This document shows, in pieces, positions 1 through 9,002 of a DNA stretch of 64,000 bases. The first letter of the stretch is position 1. Each line of letters begins with the position of its first letter. The DNA comes from Zasmidium citrigriseum (lineage: Eukaryota; Ascomycota; Dothideomycetes; Mycosphaerellales; Mycosphaerellaceae), in the NCBI GenBank assembly GCA_002786025.1, contig NHNW01000068.1, positions 121,872-185,871 on the forward strand. Direction: 5' to 3'. The notes under the pieces are model-generated. The model was not told the origin of the DNA. It saw nothing but the letters and a program-made list of their open reading frames with translations, and made no database searches. Position numbers and translations under genes: made by a program.

Positions 1-2857
1 ATCGATCTCTCACGCCATCATCGGACATGAACACCTTGACTCTCTCCACTTCTCCACGTCGTCTGACATTCGGCGCCTTCGTGATTTCGTTGACGAACCA
101 TCTTGCTTCTGCATGCGTATACAGCGTCCAAGCATCTCCCTCTCGACCAGCTCTTGCTGTTCTTCCAACACGGTGCACGTAGCTGGTCAAAGAACGCGGA
201 ACATCGTACTGTATGACATGTGTGATGGACCGGTCATTGAAGGCGTCCAGTCCGCGGGCTGCACGATCAGTAGAGATGACAATGGCCGGCTCGTCCGCTT
301 TGGAGCGGATGCGGACTTTCCCGGGTTTGGCCTTGACCAGAGTGGTGATCCACGATTTCCATGAAGGCTGAATCCCCTGCAGTAGGTGGGAGAGACGACT
401 CGCAGATTCGTTGCTCGATGTAAATATCAGGATCGTGGGGGCGCGAGAAGTTGACGGTGAGCTTGGCCTAAGAGCGCTAGCTGGTGGCCCTCTTTCAAGT
501 CGAGAGTCTGGAACAGGCGAATCTTGGCGTTGCTGCACAGAATCGTCTTCGTCGGATTCTGCATCAGAGTCTGAGGCCGAGCTCGAGGAGTCGCTGTCGT
601 CAGAAGATAGACTTGAGCTATCGTCGGAATCTGAGTCGGAGTCGGAGACGGAGTCTGAATCCGAATCAGTATCGTCTTCCTCCGCGTTCGTCTTTTGGTT
701 GGTGTTCGCAATGTCTGCGTGTTTTTCGCCCAAGATCTTCGACTTGAGCAATTCAACAGCGACCAGCGGCTTCTCGCTGCCGTCCCCGACAGGAACGCAA
801 TATTCAACCAAAGTGCGTGGCAGCTCAAATCCGTCGGCACTTTCTTTGACACTGCTGTCGCCCATCGCACGGCCGCTGTCGCTGACCTGAGGGTCAGGCT
901 CATTTGCGCCGCGGACAACGACCATCTTCGGCCGTCGCAGATTGAGCGACGTGAGCTTGGATATGTCGCGGGTCATCGTGGCCGAAAGAATGGCTTTTCT
1001 CAGACGTCGCTCTTTGCGCTCATCCCACAGCGAATGAGTACGCAGGTACTTCTCTCGCGCATCCTGCTCTTCCTTGCTTCTGGGCCGAGTCAATTCAGTA
1101 TTCAGCGACTCCAAGAAGCCCTCATACTGATTGTCGAGCAGCTTATCAGCCTCGTCAATCACGAGCCACTGAAGGTGATTCAGATTGAACCCTAGTGTGT
1201 TGCTGACGTGCTCCAGCAGTCGTCCGGGAGTTGCAACCAGAATATCGACAGCAGAGTCGTACGATGGGACATGATTGACAACTCCAGCGAGAACATCCTG
1301 AATCCACTGTGCTTCTTTGCTGTCTTCCTGGTCCATCTGTCCAATGTAAGACTGAAACTCCTCGGAATCTTCATCCGGCAGATCTATTTGGGACTTCGCC
1401 ACAGTCACGAGCTGCTTGTACCTCGCAGGATCGTAGCGGGCGGAGCGCTTGATGATCTTTTCTTGCTCGTCTTTGAATTTTCCCATACCGGTGGCCATGC
1501 CTACTTTGATGGTGCTGCCCTTTACCAGGCTTTCAGCGACTGCTGCCACCTGCATCACCAGCTCTCGGGTGGGAACAACTATGAGTGCGCTGAGTCTCCC
1601 TTGTCGATTGTGTCGTCGTAGGGCTTCGATGATAGGTAGAAGGTAGGCGATTGTCTTGCCACTGCCGGTTGGCGCGCTGACAGCTACGTCAGGCAGTACG
1701 TCCTCTGTCCCCGGCGGATACGCAGCGCCCGGCAGGCCAGGCGGCATCAGCAAAGGTATCAAGGCCTGCTGTACCGGCAAAGCGTCCTTGAACCCGAGTT
1801 TCGAAAGTCGGTCTGAGGTTTCTGGCGCTATCTGCAAGTCTTTGAAGGTTGCCTGCTTATCCGTAGTTACAATTGTAGGTTTTGCGAGCCACGTCGGCAA
1901 AGCAGCATCTTCTGACTGGAATTCTGGTGTGGGAGTCCTTTCGGGAGGAGGCAGTTCCAGATTTTGCACAACCGTTTGTTTGGGCACACTGTTGACTGCA
2001 TCGTCCTGCTGGTGCTGCGGCGCTCGACGTGATGACTTTTGAAACTTCCCCAACACCGCTGTGTGCTTTCGCAGATGGTCCTCATCTACAGGCTTCGCAT
2101 CCTCTGACTTTGATTGTTCGATCACATTTTCCAGCTTATGTCGTCGCTTTCGTGGTTGCGGAGGCTCCTCGGAATGCTTTTCGACTGCAGGTGATGTATC
2201 ATTATGCTCAGATTCCAGGACAGAGGTATCGACATCCCTCGGCATGGATTCTGAATCTTCCTCGCTGTCTTTTCGTCGCTTCTTCCGCTTTGTCTTTGCC
2301 TTTGAATCGTCCTCCACATCATAATCGATATCGGCGCCCGCATCGGCATCTTTCGACAGCGTTTCGGCCTCCTGTAGAACGACTTTTGATGTCCGCCTCG
2401 AGTCCTTGGATTCAGATTGCATTCCATCATTGGACTCGGCGATTTCCCCATCCCCATTCCTTGACTCTTTTTCTGCCGCCTTCCGTGCTTTTCTGGCTTC
2501 CTTCTCCAACTTATGGCGCTTCTTTGCCGATGTTATGTGCGCGAATTCGCCTTGCGGTTGAGGCTCGATCGCCTGGTCGTCTCCACGCTCCACCCCGGAA
2601 TTGTCGCCATTTGTGGCTGCATCGACAGTTTTGAGGGTATTGTTTCCATTCTGAAGCTTTTCAGGATCAATTCCTTTCTTCTTCAGCTTTTTCGCTTTCC
2701 GCTCGACGACCTCTTCTTGCGTTCGCTCGCGCTTCCGTTTATTCTCTGACGTTGTAATCGCGGGATCGGGTTCGACATTGTGGGAAACTTCCGCTGGCGC
2801 TATGGACTTCGTGATACTCGATTTCGTTGGGATATACCGCTTGTATAGCGGAGCCAT
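1..2857 (-). CDS. DBP6: ATP-dependent DEAD-box RNA helicase Dbp6 (3' end cut by window)
   Basis: RNA helicase of early 60S ribosome assembly in the nucleolus (known for the family). It is one open frame on the minus strand from the ATG at 2857 to the window edge (about 950 codons seen); no stop is reached, so the C terminus is missing. The first ~320 residues are Lys/Glu-rich and low complexity, typical of nucleolar proteins. Helicase motifs in order: APTGSGKT (~residue 394), PTRELVMQ, TPGRLLEH, VIDEADKLL (~567), AILSATM (~622), TDRAARGLD and HRVGRTARAGREG (~895). An Asp/Ser/Glu-rich insert (plus-strand ~540-690) lies inside the second RecA domain. The start chosen is the first ATG giving the MAPLYKRY N terminus. 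It is divergent from GPI3 with 272 bp between the ATGs. I am confident of DEAD-box identity and fairly sure of Dbp6 over other Dbp paralogues. Confidence 0.88.
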   Translation of the reverse strand, partial: MAPLYKRYIPTKSSITKSIAPAEVSHNVEPDPAITTSENKRKRERTQEEVVERKAKKLKKKGIDPEKLQNGNNTLKTVDAATNGDNSGVERGDDQAIEPQPQGEFAHITSAKKRHKLEKEARKARKAAEKESRNGDGEIAESNDGMQSESKDSRRTSKVVLQEAETLSKDADAGADIDYDVEDDSKAKTKRKKRRKDSEEDSESMPRDVDTSVLESEHNDTSPAVEKHSEEPPQPRKRRHKLENVIEQSKSEDAKPVDEDHLRKHTAVLGKFQKSSRRAPQHQQDDAVNSVPKQTVVQNLELPPPERTPTPEFQSEDAALPTWLAKPTIVTTDKQATFKDLQIAPETSDRLSKLGFKDALPVQQALIPLLMPPGLPGAAYPPGTEDVLPDVAVSAPTGSGKTIAYLLPIIEALRRHNRQGRLSALIVVPTRELVMQVAAVAESLVKGSTIKVGMATGMGKFKDEQEKIIKRSARYDPARYKQLVTVAKSQIDLPDEDSEEFQSYIGQMDQEDSKEAQWIQDVLAGVVNHVPSYDSAVDILVATPGRLLEHVSNTLGFNLNHLQWLVIDEADKLLDNQYEGFLESLNTELTRPRSKEEQDAREKYLRTHSLWDERKERRLRKAILSATMTRDISKLTSLNLRRPKMVVVRGANEPDPQVSDSGRAMGDSSVKESADGFELPRTLVEYCVPVGDGSEKPLVAVELLKSKILGEKHADIANTNQKTNAEEDDTDSDSDSVSDSDSDSDDSSSLSSDDSDSSSSASDSDAESDEDDSVQQRQDSPVPDSRLERGPPASALRPSSPSTSRAPTILIFTSSNESASRLSHLLQGIQPSWKSWITTLVKAKPGKVRIRSKADEPAIVISTDRAARGLDAFNDRSITHVIQYDVPRSLTSYVHRVGRTARAGREGDAWTLYTHAEARWFVNEITKAPNVRRRGEVERVKVFMSDDGVRDR

Positions 2858-3129
2858 GTTGGTGGCATGCAGCTCGAAGAATTGCATGTGAATCTTCCAC
2901 TCGAGCGGATATCGGCGGAGAAAGCACTGGGACGGCTCGGTCCGAGACTAGCTGCCGAAGACGCGTTCTCCTGGACGCAAGAACGACTTCACCTCAAGCC
3001 ATGTCAAGAACTCGCGATTGTTTCATATGACAGCAATGCAGCGGAATATTCAACGTGTACTTTGGACGTACCGATAGCGCGCGTGTCAAGACCTGTACAC
3101 GTCGCGTCCGGGCGTAAGACATCGCCAAG

Positions 3130-4894
3130 ATGCCTTACAACATTGCGTACGTTCAACGGGATGGAATATTCAGTGGTTGAAAGCCATGACGAATATTAAC
3201 TGATGAAACTTAGCATGGTGTCTGACTTCTTCTATCCTCAACCTGGAGGAGTGGAAAGTCACATCTATCAGCTTTCAAGTGTATGTATCCATTCAAAGGG
3301 GCCGCGAGACTGTGGCAGCGATGTACATTTCTATTCGGAAGAGTACGCTGACATTGTCCAGAAATTGATCGACCGAGGTCACCGGGTGATCATCATTACT
3401 CACGCCTATGGCGCTCCAAGTCGTGCAGGAGTACGATACTTGACGAACGGCCTGAAAGTCTACCATCTGCCACACTGGGTCGTCTACCGGTCTGCGACGT
3501 TTCCCACGGTCTTCTCCTCTTTCCCGATACTGCGGCAGATCTTCATTCGGGAGCAGATCCAAATCGTTCATGGTCACGCATCGCTCAGCAACCTCTGTCA
3601 TGAAGGGCTGCTCCACGCCAGGACTATGAGTTTGCAGACAGTCTTTACCGATCACAGTCTGTTCGGCTTCAGTGATGCGGCAAGCATCATGGCGAACAAG
3701 CTGCTAAAGTTCAGTTTGAGTGATGTTGGCCATGTTATCTGCGTGAGCCATACATGGTACGATCATTCGCTGAACAGCATGAATGCCAGCTGACCTGATA
3801 ATAGCAAAGAGAACACTACATTGAGAGCTTCTCTCAATCCCTTGGCAGTATCAGTCATTCCCAATGCGGTTGTCCCGAGCAGCTTTCAGCCCTTACAGCC
3901 TCAAGAAGCGAAAGCTCTTGCTCAGAGTGAAAAAGGCGCACTGCTTCCTCCACCTCCGGATCCAAGCAAGCCCGTTGGTCCCGGCGATCCAATCACTATC
4001 GTCGTCATCTCGCGCTTGTTCTACAACAAGGGCACAGATCTTCTCATATCAGCCTTGCCGCTCCTATTGCGGAGGCATGAGAATCTCCGGTTCATCATAG
4101 CTGGCAGCGGTCCCAAAGCGATCGATCTGGAACAGATGCTCGACTCATTACCGCAACAGCTGGTATACACGCCTTCGGGTCAAAGTCGTGTCGTTCTCCT
4201 CGGCAGCATCAGACATGAGGAAGTCAGAGATGTCATGGTCCGAGGACATCTACTCCTTTCAACCTCCCTGACCGAAGCGTTCGGCACCGTCCTTGTTGAA
4301 GCAGCAAGCTGCGGGTTAATGTCAGTCGCTACTCGAGTCGGCGGTGTACCGGAAGTGTTGCCTGGTAATATGATCGTGTTCGTCCTGCCGGAAGTCGAAG
4401 ATGTCGTCCGGGGCGTCACAGAAGCCGTCGGTATTCTGACCACCAAAATGGTCCGAAGAGACAAGTTTCACGACTTGGTCAAGAACATGTATTCTTGGTC
4501 TGACATCGCACGAAGGACGGAACGAGTATACGATCTGATTACCGGCAGCCCTCCCGCGCTTGACAACGAAGGTTTCTACGATGAACAATGGGTAAATTAT
4601 GGCCAACCTGCGTACAGTCCATCGTCTTCCTTGATGGACCGACTGAAAAGATACTTCGGCTGTGGTGTCTGGGCCGGAAAGCTTTTCGTCATTGTTGCCA
4701 TCGTGGACTACCTGATCTACTGCTTCCTGGAGATTATGTACCCGAGAGACAAGATTGACATCTGCAAGACTTGGCCAGGAGCGGTGGCCAAGGACAGCTT
4801 TGACGACGGCCTTACGAACGGATATTCTAACCACGGCACCGTCAAGCAGCGATCGCGACGAAGGAAAGCCGAGACGTATCACGAAATCAGCTGA
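3130..4894 (+). CDS. GPI3: GPI-GlcNAc transferase catalytic subunit (PIG-A/GPI3/SPT14)
   Basis: Transfers GlcNAc from UDP-GlcNAc to phosphatidylinositol on the ER membrane, the first step of GPI-anchor synthesis. Four exons: 3130-3146, 3214-3280, 3362-3756 and 3805-4894, giving 522 residues. The first coding exon is 17 nt (MPYNIA split codon) and restores the family N terminus [18 protein letters not shown]. Introns are 67, 81 and 48 bp. The PIGA-type N-terminal domain is followed by a GT4 domain with the E-x7-E motif in [13 protein letters not shown] hydrophobic C-terminal segment ([18 protein letters not shown]) is the expected single membrane anchor, with the short tail exposed. The 81-bp second intron is a multiple of three and free of stops, so it can be misread as coding. 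Length and motifs match the family well. Confidence 0.95.
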
Positions 4895-5181
4895 GAACGG
4901 TTTCGCCACCAGATGCTTTGCACTGCAAGATTACGTCCGGACTCCAAAAGAATGCACATTTGCCGCTAAATCATGGCTGGCTTTGTCAGCCAGATGTGGC
5001 TTACTTGGATCGAACTTACATTCGAACTACTCCGCGGCCACGCGCTACCGATACGAAGCAACAGCATCAAATCCAGCGCACCTCCCAGCCCAAGCCTGCA
5101 TCGCGAGACTTGGACTCTGTTAACAATTGGCTTGAGCATTCCATCGGACGCTCCATCGTGCAAGAGTCTTCCTGTCGTGCC

Positions 5182-5721
5182 ATGGCATATGCTCAAGACG
5201 AATCTGTCGGGAAGAACGCCAATGCGTATTCATCCGCATCGGAGCAAAAGAGCACAATAGACACCGAAACCGTCAACAACGCCGCGAAAACGGCAGTCTC
5301 GCAATCAACAAATGAATACCTCGAAGCCTTGACACTCGGCATCATCGACGGAGTTAACTCACGCCAGTTCCAAGCCCACGAGTCTTACGCATACTTCTCA
5401 CCACACTGGAAAGCCCAGAGTAACGACTCCCACATCTCGTACCCGGTGGACCAACACTTCGAGATCACGAAGCAGCTCACGATAGACTACCCGGAGTTGT
5501 GGATCAAGGTCATCAACGTCAGCGCCGTCATGGGATATCGAGATCTTAGTGCGGACGTCTTTGTCGACATGGAACATCACGGATTCCCACCTGGTGTGGT
5601 CCGAACATGCCTCGGAGTCTTTCACTGGAAGCTGTTTGATGAGGAGGATGGGAAGAAGAGGTGGCTCTGTGTGCGGCACACGGGGGCGAGAGGGATGACT
5701 TGCACGGAGCAGCGAGATTGA
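5182..5721 (+). CDS. Hypothetical small protein, possibly NTF2/SnoaL-like
   Basis: A 179-residue reading frame from the ATG at 5182. The frame stays open upstream to 4918, but that part looks like translated UTR (no domain pattern, Arg/Pro/Gln rich), so the inner start is preferred. The body (EYLEALTLGIIDGVNSRQF, a central YPELWIKVINVSAVMG, then DVFVDMEHHG and GVFHWKLFDE) alternates helix then strands as in NTF2-like folds, where a polyketide-cyclase or effector-like role is possible. There is no signal peptide and only two cysteines. It begins 287 bp after the GPI3 stop on the same strand. No function is assigned; the fold suggestion is inference. Confidence 0.45.
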   Translation: MAYAQDESVGKNANAYSSASEQKSTIDTETVNNAAKTAVSQSTNEYLEALTLGIIDGVNSRQFQAHESYAYFSPHWKAQSNDSHISYPVDQHFEITKQLTIDYPELWIKVINVSAVMGYRDLSADVFVDMEHHGFPPGVVRTCLGVFHWKLFDEEDGKKRWLCVRHTGARGMTCTEQRD

Positions 5722-6700
5722 TGAGGTGGGGAAAGTTGGCGGGCATGAAATGGGTGATTGGGGCAAATGGCCGTGGTGATTTGAAGCTGCGGACGTGACC
5801 GTATCTGCGAGCAACGGACCGGACTCGTGGACAATTTCGGGTTCCAGTCATACAAATGTCACGACTGCGAGACAACGCCCTCATGTAAGTACATCGATCA
5901 ATGAAAGACTCAACAAGTATGGTGTCGTTGCTGACTCCATTCCTCTCGCAGCAGATGCCAGCAACTAGGCTGTGCTGTCCAAGTCGACGAGTTGCTCAAG
6001 ATGCTGGTATGCATTCGAGATGCTCGTCTTCACAAAGGAATGTTCATCCTGGCGTGCGAGCGAAGCTGTTGGAGAGACCGCCAACACAAGAAATGGAGAA
6101 GTGAGGCATTACTGCTCTTTCTGCGCTCCGATCTTCGGTCTGCCCAATGTCTCGGACTTGTAAGTACCTACCTTCCCGAGTTCACTTCACAATTCACGTT
6201 AAATCTCACCTGCGATTCAGCACACTCGTGCGTCGTCCAACTCCCGGTGTCACGGAATGGAGCACGGGATTACACGCAATGGCGATCCCATATCGAGACC
6301 ATCTCGTCTCCCTACAACTTATTCTCGCCCACCTGTGAATGGAAGCTACTTCATCCGCCCAAGATCCCGACAACATCCTGTAGCGACTTCCTTCTCTACC
6401 CGTTTGCAGGTAGAGGAGAGCGGCCGGCCAACGAGAACAAATGGACTTCTTGGGACAAAGTGCAGCCTGCACCAAGAAGTACTTCCTTGTGGCCTCCTAC
6501 GACTTCGATACAATCTCAGGCTCAATTCTTGACTCGATCAATTGAGAACGGATGGCTTAAGAACCCAGACGACACATCATGGACGATTTCGACTTTTCTA
6601 AGCAAGGGTTCTTCAGGCTCTACACATCCGTTACCAAATTCAAGGATCCGAAAGACGGTAGCTTCTCTCCACGCAGCGGACGACTTTGATACAGTCTCCC
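5722..6700 (+). other. Gene-poor stretch with cryptic coding-like patches
   Basis: No intact gene is convincing. Short patches look coding but change frame. One reads FQSYKCHDCETTPS up to a donor-like GTAAGT at 5884. Another reads HYCSFCAPIFG up to a donor-like GTAAGT at ~6161. A third reads KKYFLVASYDFDTISG near 6470-6520, and a fourth MDDFDFSKQGFFRLYTSV at 6579. Each hits a stop soon after. This fits either a multi-exon gene I could not join or a decayed gene. Confidence 0.3.
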
Positions 6701-8075
6701 TCCGTCCCGACCTCAGGCGGGCCGTAAACGCATAGAAACGGGATCTTACGGAATGAAGTGGAGTCACCATATGATGACTGCCTCTCTTTTACCGTCCACA
6801 ACACCGACACAAACAACAGCCTTGATACACGGAATTTCGACGATCCATTATATATCCCAATCACATGGAGTACGGAGTGGGCCGTTGACGGGCACTGAGG
6901 GGTCTCATGGAATGAGTACACTTCTCTCTATCATCCACGGCCTTGATACACCACGGCCTTGATACATCACGGCCTCAGCACCTTCTTACTCCAACTCACT
7001 TTCTATACTTATACGCAGATACAACACTCGGGCCGTCAGCGGGTAGAAAGGAGTCTTGTGGATCGAGGTGGAGTTAGCATTCGACAGATGCTTTCCCTCT
7101 TGCCATGCTCATATTCGACACCAAAAAAAAAGCCTTGGGCAGTCTCTTCCTACGGTTTGCTCTCTGTCCTGATCATCGCCATCTCGGAGTGGGCTGTCAA
7201 TGCGTACAAAGGGGTCTCATAGAATGAGGGGAAGTTCGGGTCTGTTGAGCACACTTCTCTCAACCACCCACGACCTCGACACAAAACATAGCCCGGACTT
7301 AGCCTTCCTCCGACTCACTCTCTGTACTCAATTACATGGAGAGCGGACCGGGCCGTCAATGGGTAGAAAGAGGTCTTATGGAATACGGTGGAGTGTGCGT
7401 CCGATCAAAGCCACCCTCTCTACCTCCTGATATCCTCGATATGGATCACAGCCTCGACACCCTTTCCTGCGAATTGCTCTCTATTCTGCGAATGGCCCTT
7501 TATCCTGGGAATTGCCCTCTATCTTGCGAATTGCTCTCTGTCCTGCCCATGGGCGCAGCCGAGCGAGTCGTTAACGGGTAAAAGGGGTTCTCTTCTTGCT
7601 GTCCACATCTCCGACGGCAACCGCAGCCTGGACACACTCTTTCCCCGACTCACTCTCAATCCTCAATCACATGCAGTGCGGAACGGGCCGTCAACAGGCA
7701 CCACGGGGTCTTATGGAATGATGTGGAGTTTGCATTCGATGAACGCCTCCCCTTTCATCTCCCATCGCCTCGACACAAATCCCGGCCTCGGCTCACTCTT
7801 CCTACGATCTGCTCTCTATCCGACTAACCAACCATAGGAATAACCGAGCGGGCCTTCAACGTTACAAAGGGGTCTCATGGAATATGGTGGACTTAGCATC
7901 CGATGAAAGCTTCCACTCCCACCTACTACCTCCTACCTTCTCGACATAGAGTACAGCCTGGACACAATCTCTCCATGGCTCACTCTTAGTTTTAAAATCA
8001 CAAGCACAACGGATCGGGCCGCCAATGGATAGAAAGGGGTCTTATGGAATGATGTGGAATTAGCATCTGATGAAT
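6700..8075 (+). repeat. Degenerate tandem array, unit about 160 bp, about nine copies
   Basis: A recognisable core, roughly GGGCCGTCAACGGGTAGAAA followed by GGGGTCTTATGGAATG and GTGGAGTTAGCATCCGATGA, recurs with the TCTTATGGAATG part near 6741, 6900, 7052, 7214, 7369, 7584 (weak), 7708, 7871 and 8038. Spacing is mostly 152-167 bp. Between cores are CT-rich stretches with CCTCGACACAAA and CGACTCACTCTCTGT. Copies differ by many substitutions and small indels and no frame stays open across units, so it is read as non-coding satellite-like DNA. An A9 run sits at ~7123. Confidence 0.75.
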
Positions 8076-9002
8076 GACTTTCTTCTTGCCGCCCAAACCC
8101 TCGACACAAACCACAACATCCGCAACCAAGATACATTCACCTCTTTGACCAACAACAACTTCCCTTGTCCGCCCTTGCGATATCGCTTCTCAATTGAGGC
8201 GTCCGACGGCGACACAAAGACCGCCAACATTCACAAACATATCGCCAACACACTAACCCGCCCGACAGGAGCAGAACGAGCAACACACACGTGCGCTGAC
8301 ACGTCTCCAATTGCCACCGCCTACCCGACCGCCTCGCCGACGCTATTGACAGCCATCACCTTTCACAGGACACAAAGAACGTTTGGAGAACTGATGATAT
8401 CCTTAGAGTGGACTTAACGATACGAACGATACGAACGATATCGACCTACACCGAGGACTGTTATTTGTCTCTTCGCCTGTCCAACACCCGCCCAGGGAAG
8501 CAAAACGGCCTTCTTGATCCCAAAATCCAACGGCTTACCTCACGGACTGATCAAGCCCACAGATCAATTTGGCCAATCTACGCATACCGCGCCGCTGCCG
8601 ACTGCCATTGCATATTCGACGGTGTTTGCAATACCAGATACAAGCAGCCTTCTTACATGATACAGGCTGAAGCCTTCTCCGCAGGACGACATCGCAAAAC
8701 TTCTGAACATTCACTTGACTGGGGCTAAGTCTTAGCTCCCGCAATTTTTCCGGGCTTCCGAGTTGCCAGGGTAACCAGGTTCTTCCGGCTTCCGCGCGGC
8801 TCTCCCGCTCTCCTCGTCCGCTTGCACGAACGTCGGATTCCCGCTCATCTTCGACGACTCGTGTCCCACTTCACGAGCCGCCTCAACGATCAGCATACAC
8901 TTTCCCCCTTTCACGGCCTGCCACGCCGCAGAGCCTCGAACGATCGGCCTCCGCATCGACTTTCACCACGCAGAACTTTCACGAAACACGCATCGCAATT
9001 CC
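8076..9002. other. Intergenic region between tandem array and 9003 gene
   Basis: Two modest plus-strand frames (115 codons ending at 8417 and 106 codons from 8408) lack recognisable domains and start signals and are not called. A short direct repeat of CGATACGAA (three copies, the last imperfect) lies at ~8418-8443. The last ~250 bp are CT-rich, as expected of a fungal promoter/5' leader for the gene starting at 9003. Confidence 0.4.

Noticed and set aside
8070..8728. Plus-strand frames of 115 and 106 codons after the tandem array
   Set aside because: The first begins in a repeat unit; neither has a recognisable family or good start. Kept as a note only.
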